This document shows positions 44,139-53,505 of a stretch of DNA of 64,000 nucleotides, one piece after another. Source of the stretch: Citrifermentans bremense R1 (GTDB lineage: Bacteria > Desulfobacterota > Desulfuromonadia > Geobacterales > Geobacteraceae); contig NZ_AUGE01000007.1 in the NCBI RefSeq assembly GCF_000426865.1, forward strand, positions 62,001 through 126,000, in the 5' to 3' direction. The notes below the pieces were generated by a model. The model made no database searches. It worked only from the letters and a program-made list of their open reading frames with translations, and was not told the origin of the DNA. How positions within the stretch are numbered: the first letter of the stretch is position 1; each line of letters starts with the position of its first letter. A program made the position numbers and the translations under genes.

Positions 44139-44537
44139 TTATTTCTTTTCTAAGAGTCTCTCTTTGGTAAAGGTGAAGTCGGCGCGCGAGTAGTTGGCGA
44201 GCTCGAACTGTTCCGTCATACGGATGGCGTCAACGGGGCACGCCTCCACACAGTAGCCGCAGAAGATGCAGCGCAGCAAATCGATCTCGTATTTGGCTGC
44301 ATATTTGTCGTGATTCTGGTCCTCGCCGGCTTCGACCGTGATGCACTTGGCCGGGCAGACCGTGGGGCAGAGATAGCAGGCAACGCACTTCGCCTTGTCG
44401 TGGGATACGTTCAGCGCATGCAGCCCGCGGAAGGTGTTGGCGATCTGCGGCCGCTCGGTCGGGTACTGCAGGGTGACCGGCTTTTTGAACATATGTGATA
44501 AAGTAATCTGAAGACCTTTAATGAGCGGCATTATCAT
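44139..44537 (-). CDS. nuoI: NADH-quinone oxidoreductase subunit I
   Basis: A 132-residue peripheral subunit carrying clusters N6a and N6b: CVACYLCPTVCP and CIFCGYCVEACP. An N-terminal amphipathic stretch anchors it to the membrane arm. It relays electrons from NuoG towards NuoB. The start at 44537 (MIMPLIKG) has GGCGAGGTGCTGCAA upstream; a second ATG two codons on is possible. Confidence 0.95.
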   Translation of the reverse strand: MIMPLIKGLQITLSHMFKKPVTLQYPTERPQIANTFRGLHALNVSHDKAKCVACYLCPTVCPAKCITVEAGEDQNHDKYAAKYEIDLLRCIFCGYCVEACPVDAIRMTEQFELANYSRADFTFTKERLLEKK

Positions 44538-44575
44538 TTGCAGCACCTCGCCTTGTAGTGTGTTTCTAGAAGAGA

Positions 44576-45625
44576 CTACTTGTTGAAGACCATGACCCAG
44601 ACGCCGGTGGCGACCACGTTCAACAGGGTCAGCGGCAGGAACACCTTCCACCCCAGACGCATGAGCTGGTCGTAGCGGTAACGCGGGTAGGTTGCCCTGA
44701 TCCACATGCAGCAGAAGATCAGGAAGTACACCTTGGCCACGAACCAGAACCAGCCGGGGAGGAACGCGGGGCCGTGCCAGCCGCCCAGGAACAGGGTGGT
44801 GGTGACCGCGCAGACGGTGATCATATTGGCGTACTCAGCCATGAAGAACATGGCGTATTTCATGGAGGAGTACTCGGTGATGAAGCCGGACACGAGCTCC
44901 GTCTCCGCCTCGGGAAGGTCGAACGGGGTCCTGTTGATCTCAGCCAGCGAACAGATGAAGAAGATCACGAAGGCGAGCGGCTGCTTGAAGACGTACCAGG
45001 CGCCGTTGGCCTGGTCGGCAACGATCTTGTGCAGCGACAGCGACTCGGAAAGCATGAAGACGGCGATGATCGCGAGGCCGGCAGCGAGCTCGTAGGAGAT
45101 CATCTGGGCCGCGGAACGAAGCCCCCCCAGGAGCGAGTACTTGGAGTTGGAGGCCCAACCCGCGAGCACCACGCCGTAGACCCCGAGGCTGGCCATGGCC
45201 AGGATGTAGAGGACGCCGACGTTGATGTCGAAGACCTGCTGCCCTGCCTGGTCGTAGAAGGCGGCGATCTGCAGTGGCACCGTGTAACCGGCGATGGTCA
45301 CCGGGGCGCCAAAGGGGATGACGGCGAAGGATATGAACGCCGGGATCAAGGCGACCAAGGGAGCGATCAGGAAGGCGAACTTGCTTGCCTGAGTCGGGAC
45401 GATCTCCTCCTTGAAGAACAGCTTGACGCCGTCCGCGATCGGCTGCAGCAGGCCGTGCCAGCCGGTCCTCATGGGACCCAGGCGTACCTGCATATGCCCG
45501 ATTATCTTGCGCTCCGCGTAGGTGGCGTAGGCCACGGTCAGGAGCACGAAGACAAAGGCTACGAGCACTTTGGCAACCATGGCTATGTAGTACGCGACCG
45601 GCAGTCCTAAGATTAGCGTATCCAT
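44576..45625 (-). CDS. nuoH: NADH-quinone oxidoreductase subunit H
   Basis: A 349-residue membrane subunit at the junction of the arms, forming much of the quinone cavity. Conserved parts include [39 protein letters not shown] and [19 protein letters not shown], which carry the loop acids near the quinone site. CAGAGGGGAAGACTATCAG precedes the ATG. Confidence 0.96.
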   Translation of the reverse strand: MDTLILGLPVAYYIAMVAKVLVAFVFVLLTVAYATYAERKIIGHMQVRLGPMRTGWHGLLQPIADGVKLFFKEEIVPTQASKFAFLIAPLVALIPAFISFAVIPFGAPVTIAGYTVPLQIAAFYDQAGQQVFDINVGVLYILAMASLGVYGVVLAGWASNSKYSLLGGLRSAAQMISYELAAGLAIIAVFMLSESLSLHKIVADQANGAWYVFKQPLAFVIFFICSLAEINRTPFDLPEAETELVSGFITEYSSMKYAMFFMAEYANMITVCAVTTTLFLGGWHGPAFLPGWFWFVAKVYFLIFCCMWIRATYPRYRYDQLMRLGWKVFLPLTLLNVVATGVWVMVFNK

Positions 45626-45690
45626 CTGATAGTCTTCCCCTCTGTTATGAATTTTGAGCTGTTAGCCGATGTATCTAAAGGGTCTCAGTT

Positions 45691-45741
45691 TTCCGCTCCC
45701 CATTGCTCAAGGGGGGTGGAAACCCCCTCATAAGAGGGGGG
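45691..45741. repeat. C/G-run repeat between nuoH and nuoG
   Basis: Contains GGGGGGTGGAAACCCCC and the overlapping CCCCCTCATAAGAGGGGG, two hairpins that share the C-run and so exclude each other. It occupies the 136-base gap between nuoG and nuoH. Confidence 0.6.
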
Positions 45742-45761
45742 AACTAAGTTGTTGGCTGTGG

Positions 45762-48227
45762 TTACTTCTTGGTAACGGTGACGTAGGTGACTGCGGCGCC
45801 GTCGGTGATGGTGTTGACGCTACCTTCGCCGAAGTGGTACGGGGCGAACACCGTACCCTGCGGCACGCGCTTGCCTACTTTTGCCGCTACCTGGACGCTG
45901 CCGGTGCCTGAGGTCACGGTGACCATGTCCCCTTCGGCGATCTTCAGGCTGGCGGCGTCCGCCGCGGAAAGCTCGGCGTAGGCGGTCGGGCAGACGTACA
46001 TCGGGCCCTCGCCGAAGCGGGAGAGGGTACCGGAGTGGTACAGGGCGCTGCCGGTGACCAAGGCTAGCTTGCCGGCGACCGGTGCGACCGCCTTGGCTGC
46101 CGCCGGGACCAGCTTGGCGGAGACCGCCACCGGAAGTACCACCCCCTCGTCGCCGAGCTTGCCCTGGGTCAGACCCTGGTAAGCGGGGACGGTGGAGGCG
46201 ATCTCGGTGAAGATTTCTGCCTGGTTGTTGTAGCGAGCCCCGCCGATAGCGGCGGAGAGCGTGTTGAGGATTTCGAAGTCGGTCTTGGCGAGCCCTACCG
46301 CCGGTACCGCTTTCCGCACCATCTGGACCCTGCGGCCCAGCGAGGTGAAGGTACCGCTCTTCTCGGCAAAGGAGCAGGCCGGAAGCACCACGTCTGCCAG
46401 CTGCGCGGTCTCGGTCAGGAAGAGGTCGGCGACGACCATGAACTCGACGTTCTCCAGCGCCTTCTCGATCTTCTGGCGGTTCGGGTAGGAGACCACCGGG
46501 TTCTCGCCGGCCACGAACAGGGTCTTGATGTTGCCGTTGCCGCACCCCTCGATGATGGCGGAGGCGGAGAGGCCGGTCGATTTCGGGTAGATGCCGAGGT
46601 CGGCAGCGCCCTGGCTGTTGTTCTTCTCGCCCATGATCAAAAGGCCGGCGCCTTCCTTGCCGATCTTGCCGGTGAGGATGGCGAGGTTCGCCGTCGCGTT
46701 GGCGAGAGCCGCGTCGTGTCCCGGGTAGCCGAGGCCGATCGGGAGGATGATCAGCGCCTTCTCGGCGGCTGCGTAATCCTTGGCGAGGGTTGCAATCTCG
46801 TCGGCGGAAACGCCAGCCTTCTCTGCGGTCGCGTCGGCTACGGCCGCCTTCAGTTCGGCCAGACCCGCGACGCCTTCAGCGGCGAGGCCCTGGTCGATGA
46901 CCGACTTGCAGAGGGCGTTGAAGAGCGCAACCTCGCTGCCGGGGGTGTGGACCGTGGTCTTGGCGCCCGGGAGGCGGGTGAGCTTCCCTTTCTTGTCGGA
47001 GACGATGCGCAGGTCGATCCCTTTGCGCTTGACGCCCAGGTTGATCTCGAAGCCCACCACCGGGTGGGTCTCGTAGGCGTCGCTTTTCACCACCAGAAGA
47101 AGGTTCGACTTCTGGATGTCGGCGATCTCGGAGGGAGATGCGGCGACGCCGAAGCTGGCCTTGGCGCCCTTGGTGAGGGCTGCGTGGGCATAGCCCGCGG
47201 AGTGGTCGATGTTGTCCGTGCCGATGGTGCCGCGGAAGAGCTTCTCAAAGAGGAAGAGCTCCTCGTTGGTGAGCCTCGGGGTGGCGAGAGCCGCTACCGA
47301 AGTGGGGTCGCTCTTGCCGGCGGAAAGGCGGGAGGTGACCACTTCGAGCGCCTCTTCCCAGCTTGCTTCCTGGAGCTTGCCGTTTTTCTTCACCAGCGGT
47401 GTGGTGAGACGCTTGTCGGAGTTGACGAACTGGTAGCCGAAGCGGCCGCGGGTACAGAGCTGGCCGTTGTGGAAGCCCTGATTCTCGTCATAGACGGTGG
47501 TCAGAACCTTGCCGTCCTTGGTCCCCAGGGTGAGCTGGCAGCCGGTGCCGCAGTAGGAGCAGACCGACTTGGTCTTGTTGAGCGCCCACCAGCGAGCCTT
47601 GAACTTGAAGGGGCGGGAGTTGAGCGCGCCCACCGGGCAGACCGAGACGCAGGAGCCGCAGAACTCGCAGTTAAGCGGACCGTCGAACTCGGTACCCATC
47701 TTCGCCTCGATGCCGCGGTTGATGAAGGTATAGGCGCCGTAGGAGACGATCTCGTCGCAGATCCTCGCGCACTTGCCGCAGTGGATGCAACGGTTCATGT
47801 CGCGCTCGATGAGCGGGTTGTCGTAGTCGATCTCGTGGTTGAACTTCTCGTCCACGAACCGGTTGGTGTTCACCTGGTATTCGAAGGTGAGGTTCTGCAG
47901 GTCGCAGTCCCCTGCGGCGTCACAAACCGGGCAGTCGATCGGGTGTTTGAGGAGCAGGAGCTCGAGCACGAGCTTCCTGGCTTTCACGATCTCGTCGGTC
48001 GTGGTCTGGACGATCATCCCCTCGGTGACCGGGGTGGTGCAGGCAGGGATCAGGCGCCCCTTCATCTGCTCGACCTCGACCAGGCACATGCGGCAGCCGC
48101 CGAACGGGTGCAGCTTCTTGTCATGGCAAAGGATCGGTATCTTGATGCCACACGCCTTGGCGGCGTCGTAAATGGTGGCGTCTTTTTCTACCGCAACCTG
48201 TTTTCCGTTTATCGTAAGATTTACCAT
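45762..48227 (-). CDS. nuoG: NADH-quinone oxidoreductase subunit G
   Basis: An 821-residue iron-sulfur subunit. The N-terminal [2Fe-2S] ferredoxin (ILCHDKKL, GGCRMCLVEV), the His-Cys cluster region (HPIDCPVCDAAGDCDLQ), two 4Fe-4S motifs (CIHCGKCARIC, CEFCGSCVSVCP) and a further CSYCGTGCQL motif, as in formate dehydrogenase-like NuoG, are all visible. The rest is a molybdopterin-oxidoreductase-like fold that no longer binds cofactor. It passes electrons from NuoF to NuoI. A repeat-rich gap lies on each side. Confidence 0.96.
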   Translation of the reverse strand: MVNLTINGKQVAVEKDATIYDAAKACGIKIPILCHDKKLHPFGGCRMCLVEVEQMKGRLIPACTTPVTEGMIVQTTTDEIVKARKLVLELLLLKHPIDCPVCDAAGDCDLQNLTFEYQVNTNRFVDEKFNHEIDYDNPLIERDMNRCIHCGKCARICDEIVSYGAYTFINRGIEAKMGTEFDGPLNCEFCGSCVSVCPVGALNSRPFKFKARWWALNKTKSVCSYCGTGCQLTLGTKDGKVLTTVYDENQGFHNGQLCTRGRFGYQFVNSDKRLTTPLVKKNGKLQEASWEEALEVVTSRLSAGKSDPTSVAALATPRLTNEELFLFEKLFRGTIGTDNIDHSAGYAHAALTKGAKASFGVAASPSEIADIQKSNLLLVVKSDAYETHPVVGFEINLGVKRKGIDLRIVSDKKGKLTRLPGAKTTVHTPGSEVALFNALCKSVIDQGLAAEGVAGLAELKAAVADATAEKAGVSADEIATLAKDYAAAEKALIILPIGLGYPGHDAALANATANLAILTGKIGKEGAGLLIMGEKNNSQGAADLGIYPKSTGLSASAIIEGCGNGNIKTLFVAGENPVVSYPNRQKIEKALENVEFMVVADLFLTETAQLADVVLPACSFAEKSGTFTSLGRRVQMVRKAVPAVGLAKTDFEILNTLSAAIGGARYNNQAEIFTEIASTVPAYQGLTQGKLGDEGVVLPVAVSAKLVPAAAKAVAPVAGKLALVTGSALYHSGTLSRFGEGPMYVCPTAYAELSAADAASLKIAEGDMVTVTSGTGSVQVAAKVGKRVPQGTVFAPYHFGEGSVNTITDGAAVTYVTVTKK

Positions 48228-48250
48228 CTCGACCTCTGTCTCCGTGAAAT

Positions 48251-48330
48251 CGGTTCAACGTTCAATGTTCAACGTTAGAGTCGGCTCGTTCCGGGTCCAC
48301 CTCGAAGGGCGAACCCGGAACGTTGAACCG
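48251..48330. repeat. Nested inverted repeat between nuoG and nuoF
   Basis: Outer arms CGGTTCAACGTTC (48251-48263) and GAACGTTGAACCG (48318-48330) enclose a second pair, CGTTCCGGGT and ACCCGGAACG. TTCAACG-type repeats are present in the left arm. It fills the nuoF-nuoG gap almost completely. Confidence 0.75.
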
Positions 48331-48332
48331 TT

Positions 48333-50114
48333 TTATTCAATGGCCATGAAGCGGCAGGCGTCGTAGCAGGACTTGCACTTGGTGCAGTTTTCCTTGACCA
48401 ACTCGGCCACCTGTCCCTTCTCCCACTTGATGGCGTTGGACGGGCAGGCCCTGAGGCAGGCTCCGCACTTGACGCACTTTTCGGGAACCACCTGCCAGAG
48501 CAGGAGCTCCTTGCAGGAGTTGGAGGGGCAGCGCTTGTCGATGATGTGGGCCTCGTACTCGTTCCTGAAGTACTTGACGGTGGAGAGGATCGGGTTCGGA
48601 GCCGTCTGCCCCAGACCGCAAAGCGACGCCTTCTTGATGGTCGCCCCCATCTCCAAAAGTGTGTCGATGTCGGCCATCTCGCCGCGACCCTCGGTGATCT
48701 TCTCCAGGATGTCGAGCATGGCCTTGAGGCCGATACGGCAGGGTACGCACTTGCCGCAGGACTCCATCTTGGTGAAGGTGAGGAAGAAGCGGGCCACGTC
48801 GACCATGCAGGTGGTCTCGTCCATGACGACCAGGCCGCCGGAACCCATCATGGCGCCGGCCTTGATCAGAGAGTCGTAGTCGACCGGGGTGTCAAGCACC
48901 TCGGCCGGGATGCAGCCGCCGGAGGGGCCGCCGGCCTGGACCGCCTTGAACTTGCGGTTGTTGGCGATGCCGCCGCAGACCTTGTAGATAACGTCCCTGA
49001 CCGACATGCCGGCCGGAACCTCGACGAGACCGGTGTGCTTCACCTTGCCGGTGACCGCGAAGATCTTGGTACCCTTGGTGGTGTCGGTGCCCAGCGCCGC
49101 GTACCACTCGAAGCCCTTGTTGATAATGTGGCGGACGTTGGCGAAGGTCTCGACGTTGTTGATGTTGGTCGGGAAGCCCCAGAGGCCCTTGACCGCCGGG
49201 AAAGGCGGACGGGGACGCGGCATGCCGCGCTCGCCCTCGATGGAGGCCATGAGTGCCGTCTCCTCGCCGCAGACGAAGGCGCCGGCGCCCTTCTTGATCC
49301 TCATGTCGAAGTCGAAGCCCCACCCCTGGATGTTCTTGCCCAAGTACCCCTTCTCGTAGCAGGTGTCGAGCGCCTTCTGGAGACGGTCGATGGCAAGCGG
49401 GTACTCGGCGCGGACGTAGACGTAGCCTGCGTCGCAGCCGATGGCGTAGGCAGCGATCATCATACCTTCGATGACGCAGTACGGGTCGCCTTCGAGGATG
49501 GAGCGGTCCATGAACGCGCCCGGGTCGCCCTCGTCGGCGTTGCAGATGAGGTACTTGTGGTTCCCGGGAGAAGCGGCGCAGAAGGACCACTTCATGCCGG
49601 TGGGGAAACCGCCGCCCCCACGGCCACGAAGACCGGACTTCTTGACCTCGTCGATGACTTCGGCCGGCTTCATTTCCTTGACGCACTTCTCGATGGCCTT
49701 GAAGCCGTCTTCCTCGAGGTAGGCGTCCAGGCGCTCGGGGTCGATCTGACCGCAGCCGGTCATGACCACGCGCATCTGCTGGTCGACGAAGGTGTTGTAG
49801 TACTCCTTCGCCTTTTTCTTCTCGATGACCTCGTTGGCGACGATGTGCTGATCGAGAATGGCCTCGACGTCGGCGGGCACGACGAAGTCGTAAGTGACCC
49901 TGCCCAGTTCCGGAGTGATGACGTCGACGAGGACGTCGTTGGCGCACAGGCCGCGGCACCCCGTCTTGACGACGTCGCAACGCTTCCCTACCTGGGCCAC
50001 GATTCCCTTTTCCGCGATCAGCCTGGTGAACTCGGCCTCGACCTGCTTGGCGCCGGCGGAAATACCGCCGGTACCCTGACAGATTAATATTTTTACTGCT
50101 GCGTTATCACTCAT
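48333..50114 (-). CDS. nuoF: NADH-quinone oxidoreductase subunit F, extended form
   Basis: A 593-residue NADH-binding subunit. The core carries the FMN/NADH site (GLRGRGGGGFPTGMKW) and the N3 cluster ligands (ESCGKCVPCRIG). Unlike the ~430-residue E. coli form it has an N-terminal thioredoxin-like domain (CQGTGG, CDVVKTGCRGLC) and a C-terminal double 4Fe-4S ferredoxin (CVKCGACLRACP, CTKCKSCYDAC), an architecture shared with NADP-reducing and bifurcating hydrogenase subunits such as HndC/HydB. The start MSDNAAV is chosen; the longer in-frame start is unlikely. Confidence 0.94.
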   Translation of the reverse strand: MSDNAAVKILICQGTGGISAGAKQVEAEFTRLIAEKGIVAQVGKRCDVVKTGCRGLCANDVLVDVITPELGRVTYDFVVPADVEAILDQHIVANEVIEKKKAKEYYNTFVDQQMRVVMTGCGQIDPERLDAYLEEDGFKAIEKCVKEMKPAEVIDEVKKSGLRGRGGGGFPTGMKWSFCAASPGNHKYLICNADEGDPGAFMDRSILEGDPYCVIEGMMIAAYAIGCDAGYVYVRAEYPLAIDRLQKALDTCYEKGYLGKNIQGWGFDFDMRIKKGAGAFVCGEETALMASIEGERGMPRPRPPFPAVKGLWGFPTNINNVETFANVRHIINKGFEWYAALGTDTTKGTKIFAVTGKVKHTGLVEVPAGMSVRDVIYKVCGGIANNRKFKAVQAGGPSGGCIPAEVLDTPVDYDSLIKAGAMMGSGGLVVMDETTCMVDVARFFLTFTKMESCGKCVPCRIGLKAMLDILEKITEGRGEMADIDTLLEMGATIKKASLCGLGQTAPNPILSTVKYFRNEYEAHIIDKRCPSNSCKELLLWQVVPEKCVKCGACLRACPSNAIKWEKGQVAELVKENCTKCKSCYDACRFMAIE

Positions 50115-50148
50115 GACAAAAGGTCCCCTGCTCAAAAATTGACGTCGG

Positions 50149-50655
50149 CTACTTCATCGGCCTTTGGTTGTAGGTTTCCACGATCTCGTCCACCTTCTGG
50201 ACCGTCATCTTGCCGTAGGTGTCGTCGTTGACCATCGCCAGGGGAGCCATGCCGCAGGCGCCCAGACAAGCAACCTTTTCAAACGTGTAACGGAGGTCCG
50301 GCGTGGTCTCGGCGTGCCCGATTCCTAGGCGGCCGAAGAAGGTTTCCACGATGCGCTCCGCCCCCTGCACGTGGCAGGCGGTACCGACGCAGACCCTGAT
50401 GATGTAGCGGCCGCGGGGCTTCAGGTGGAACTGGGCGTAGAAGGTCAGCACGCCGTAGATCTGACTCGGGTAGACGTTCAGCCTCTCCGCCACCAGGTCG
50501 ATGGTCGGTCTGGGGATGTACCCGTAGGAATCCTGGATCCCCTGCAGAACCGGCATGAGGTTACCCGGCAGGGTCAGGTACTTGTCGATGATATGATTGG
50601 CCTCGGCCAGATCGATTTCTTCGGCCGGAATTTCTTCGGCTGGAGCGTTAGACAT
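50149..50655 (-). CDS. nuoE: NADH-quinone oxidoreductase subunit E
   Basis: A 168-residue thioredoxin-like [2Fe-2S] subunit (cluster N1a). Ligands are in RVCVGTACHVQGA and KVACLGACGMAP. An N-terminal Glu/Pro-rich tail of about 15 residues precedes the fold. AAAGGAGATGGGGTAA precedes the ATG. It lies between nuoD and nuoF and forms the NADH-oxidising module with NuoF and NuoG. Confidence 0.95.
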   Translation of the reverse strand: MSNAPAEEIPAEEIDLAEANHIIDKYLTLPGNLMPVLQGIQDSYGYIPRPTIDLVAERLNVYPSQIYGVLTFYAQFHLKPRGRYIIRVCVGTACHVQGAERIVETFFGRLGIGHAETTPDLRYTFEKVACLGACGMAPLAMVNDDTYGKMTVQKVDEIVETYNQRPMK

Positions 50656-50684
50656 TTACCCCATCTCCTTTAGTTATGTTTGAA

Positions 50685-51854
50685 TTACCGGTCTATTTCG
50701 CCAAGAACGATGTCGAGCGTTCCGATTACAGCCACGAGGTCCGCGATCATCGAGCCTTTGGCCATCTTCTCGATGGCGCCCAGGTTCACGAATGAGGGGG
50801 GACGCACCCTCATGCGGTACGGCTTGGAGCCGCCGTCGGAAACCATGTAGTAGCCGAGTTCCCCTTTCGGGTTCTCAACCCCCTGGTAAACCTCCCCTTC
50901 AGGAACAGGGAAGCCTTCGGAAGCGATCTTGAAGTGATGGATCAGCCCCTCGATGGAGTTGTAGACGCTCTCTTTCGGCGGGTAGCAGACCTGCGGCGCA
51001 TCGGCCAGAACCGGTCCGGGCTTCAGGCGCTTCATGGCCTGGTCGATGATCTTCACTGCCTCGCGCATCTCCACCAGGCGGACCTTGTAGCGGTCGAAGG
51101 TGTCGCAGTTCTCGCCGACCGGCACCTTGAAGTCGTACTTCTCGTAGCCGGAGTAGGGGAGGTCGCGCCTGAGGTCGAAGTCGACGCCGGAGCCCCTGAG
51201 GGCCGGGCCGGAGATGCCGAAGTCGATGGCGTCCTCCGCGGAGATGACACCGTTGCCGATGGTCCTCTGCAGCCAGATGGTGTTCTTGGTGAGAAGCCCC
51301 TCGTAGGTGTCGAAGTGACCCGGGAAGGTGTCCACGATCTCCTGGACCGCGCTCTCGAAGCCGGCCGGCAGGTCGCGGGAGAGCCCGCCCACGCGGAAGT
51401 AGTTCGAGGTCATCCTGGCGCCGGAGACCATCTCGTACAGCTCCATGATCTTCTCGCGCTCGCGGAAGGCGTAGATGAAGACGGTCATGGCGCCGATGTC
51501 GAGGGCGTGGCAGGCAATCCAGACCAGGTGGCTCTTCAGACGGGTAAGCTCCGCCATGATGACGCGGATGGTCTCAGCCCGCTCGGGAACCTCGATGCCG
51601 AGGAGCTTCTCCACGGCCAGCACGTATCCCAGGTTGTTGTGCATAGGCGCCAGGTAATCCATGCGGTCGGTAAGCGGCAGCGCCTGGTGGTAGGTGCGGT
51701 GCTCGGAGAGCTTCTCGATGCCCCGGTGCAGGTAGCCGATGTGGGGAGTAATCTTCTGTATCACCTCGCCGTCCAGCTCTACTACGAGCCTGAGAACGCC
51801 GTGGGTACTGGGGTGCTGGGGCCCCATGTTCAGTGTCATTATTTCGCTAGCCAT
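50685..51854 (-). CDS. nuoD: NADH-quinone oxidoreductase subunit D
   Basis: A 389-residue subunit related to the large subunit of NiFe hydrogenases, forming the quinone-binding pocket with NuoB. GPQHPSTHGVLRL, which carries the quinone-site histidine, and YLHRGIEKL are conserved. It is separate from nuoC, unlike the fused E. coli gene. GAGGCGATCA precedes the ATG. Confidence 0.96.
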   Translation of the reverse strand: MASEIMTLNMGPQHPSTHGVLRLVVELDGEVIQKITPHIGYLHRGIEKLSEHRTYHQALPLTDRMDYLAPMHNNLGYVLAVEKLLGIEVPERAETIRVIMAELTRLKSHLVWIACHALDIGAMTVFIYAFREREKIMELYEMVSGARMTSNYFRVGGLSRDLPAGFESAVQEIVDTFPGHFDTYEGLLTKNTIWLQRTIGNGVISAEDAIDFGISGPALRGSGVDFDLRRDLPYSGYEKYDFKVPVGENCDTFDRYKVRLVEMREAVKIIDQAMKRLKPGPVLADAPQVCYPPKESVYNSIEGLIHHFKIASEGFPVPEGEVYQGVENPKGELGYYMVSDGGSKPYRMRVRPPSFVNLGAIEKMAKGSMIADLVAVIGTLDIVLGEIDR

Positions 51855-51899
51855 TGATCGCCTCTATTTTTTGGAGATGGAAATCGTCCTGGTTTGTGA

Positions 51900-52385
51900 C
51901 TAAGACAGCCGCCCCTTGTACGGTTCGCGGTCCGGTCCCTGCAGCGGGTAATCTTTCCTGAGGGGATGCCCCACCCAGTCGTCGGTCATCAGGATGCGCA
52001 CCAGATTCGGGTGGTTCTTGAAGTCGACGCCGAACAGGTCGTAGGCCTCGCGCTCCAGCCAGTTGGCGGAGTTCCAGAGTGCGGTGGCGGAATCGATGGA
52101 GCAGTCCGCCTCGGTCACCGGCGCCTTCACCCTGATGCGATCCTTGTTCGGGATCGACATGAGGTGGTAGACCACCATGAAACGCGGATCCTGGCCCAGG
52201 TAGTCGACGGCCGTGATGTCGGTCAGGAAGTTGTAGCGGAGGTCGTCCCTGAGGCACTTGAGCACCTCGAGGATGTTCTCTTTCTTCACGGTGACCGTCA
52301 CCTCGCCCCGATATTCCTTGCAGTCGAGGAGGGCATTTGCGAAACGCTCTTTCAGTTTCACTACAGCGCGATTATTTTCTGCCAT
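51900..52385 (-). CDS. nuoC: NADH-quinone oxidoreductase subunit C
   Basis: A 161-residue peripheral subunit (30-kDa type) with the signature NWLEREAYDLFGVDFKNHP and the terminal HPLRKDYPLQG. It stabilises the Q-module with NuoD. The AAGGTAAGGCTGAC site lies before the ATG. It is 33 bases after nuoB and not fused to nuoD. Confidence 0.95.
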   Translation of the reverse strand: MAENNRAVVKLKERFANALLDCKEYRGEVTVTVKKENILEVLKCLRDDLRYNFLTDITAVDYLGQDPRFMVVYHLMSIPNKDRIRVKAPVTEADCSIDSATALWNSANWLEREAYDLFGVDFKNHPNLVRILMTDDWVGHPLRKDYPLQGPDREPYKGRLS

Positions 52386-52418
52386 GTCAGCCTTACCTTT
52401 CCCTTTGGTCGTTGTAGA

Positions 52419-52931
52419 TTAAGCAGCCGGTTCGAGTCTTTCGCCCAAGCCGATGGAAGAGCCGAAAGAGTTGCGCTCGTTGGCGATCTTCTCCTGGAGC
52501 TTCATAAGGCCGTAGAGGAGTGCCTCCGGACGCGGCGGGCAGCCCGGGATGTAGACGTCGACCGGAAGCGCCTCGTCGATGCCCTGCACGACGGAGTAGG
52601 TGTCGAAGACGCCGCCGGAGCAGGCGCAGGCGCCCATGGCGACCACCCACTTCGGTTCGGGCATCTGCTCATACACCGTTTTGATGACCGGAAGCATCTT
52701 CTTGGTCACGGTGCCGGCGATGATGATGCAGTCTGCCTGGCGGGGTGAGGCGCGGAAGATGATACCGAAACGGTCCAGGTCATGCTTGGCCGCACCGGTC
52801 GCCATCATCTCGATCGCGCAGCAGGCAAGACCAAAGGTCATCGGCCAGATGGAGGACTTCCTGGCCCAGTTGACCAGGCTGTCGAGGGAAGTCGTGATGA
52901 TATTTTCGCCAAGCGGCTGATCTACTCCCAT
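52419..52931 (-). CDS. nuoB: NADH-quinone oxidoreductase subunit B
   Basis: A 170-residue subunit carrying the terminal cluster N2. The unusual adjacent cysteines ([10 protein letters not shown]) plus MGACACSGG and [10 protein letters not shown] supply the four ligands. It hands electrons to quinone together with NuoD. The start MGVDQPLG has AAAGGAGCACTGGA upstream and overlaps the end of nuoA by ten bases. Confidence 0.96.
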   Translation of the reverse strand: MGVDQPLGENIITTSLDSLVNWARKSSIWPMTFGLACCAIEMMATGAAKHDLDRFGIIFRASPRQADCIIIAGTVTKKMLPVIKTVYEQMPEPKWVVAMGACACSGGVFDTYSVVQGIDEALPVDVYIPGCPPRPEALLYGLMKLQEKIANERNSFGSSIGLGERLEPAA

Positions 52932-53278
52932 TCCAGTGCTCCTTTTTTCCAAACGTATACGTATCCTACGAAGAGGATGACTATGAAGACCCCCATCTCG
53001 ATGAGGCCGAACATGCCGAGCCTCTTGAAGAGGACTGCCCAGGGGTACAAGAAGACCGCCTCGATGTCGAACAGGATGAAGAGCATCGCGATCAGGTAGA
53101 ACTTGATCGAGAAACGCTCCCTTGCGCTGCCGACAGGCTCGCAACCGCACTCGTAAGGTGCAAGCTTCACGGTGGACGGTTTCTTCTGGCCGATCAGGGT
53201 GGAGAAGACCACCGAGCCCAGGCCGAACAACACCGCTATGACAACCAGCACCAAGATTGGCAGATAAGCACCAAGCAT
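52922..53278 (-). CDS. nuoA: NADH-quinone oxidoreductase subunit A
   Basis: A 118-residue, three-helix membrane subunit and the first gene of the operon. [20 protein letters not shown] and [19 protein letters not shown] are hallmark segments. GGGAGGATAGGG precedes the ATG. A promoter and GTATAC motifs lie upstream in a ~150-base leader. Confidence 0.96.
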   Translation of the reverse strand: MLGAYLPILVLVVIAVLFGLGSVVFSTLIGQKKPSTVKLAPYECGCEPVGSARERFSIKFYLIAMLFILFDIEAVFLYPWAVLFKRLGMFGLIEMGVFIVILFVGYVYVWKKGALEWE

Positions 53279-53335
53279 CCCTATCCTCCCGTACTCCTAA
53301 GGTTTGTTATTTTGTTGCATGCACGCGGAAAAGCC

Positions 53336-53341
53336 GTATAC
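53336..53341. promoter_or_regulatory. GTATAC motif in nuo leader
   Basis: CCGTATACTG palindromic hexamer about 60 bases upstream of the nuoA start, inside the predicted mRNA leader. It is one of four within 180 bases. Alternatively TATACT could be a -10 element reading towards hemL. Confidence 0.4.
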
Positions 53342-53407
53342 TGCACACTCCTTGAGCGTCAAACCCCAAACTTTTTGTAACTTGCGAAAGGAGACGGCGT
53401 CAAAAAG

Positions 53408-53420
53408 GTATACTGTATAC
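53408..53420. promoter_or_regulatory. Double GTATAC dyad beside the nuo transcription start
   Basis: GTATAC-T-GTATAC: two palindromic hexamers separated by one base, covering about +8 to +20 of the predicted nuo transcript. This is a typical repressor position. The regulator is unknown; GntR-type proteins often bind GTATAC-like sites. Confidence 0.5.
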
Positions 53421-53434
53421 AACATCGGGTCAGA

Positions 53435-53463
53435 AAATTATTTCATTTCCCCCACTTTGTCAA
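53435..53463 (-). promoter_or_regulatory. Predicted sigma-70 promoter of the nuo operon
   Basis: On the minus strand, TTGACA (53463-53458), a 17-base spacer and TAATTT (53440-53435). Transcription would start near 53428 and give a leader of about 150 bases before nuoA. Confidence 0.65.
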
Positions 53464-53505
53464 GCACAAATTATCTTGAAATCTTTGCCTCATTCCGCAG
53501 AAACC

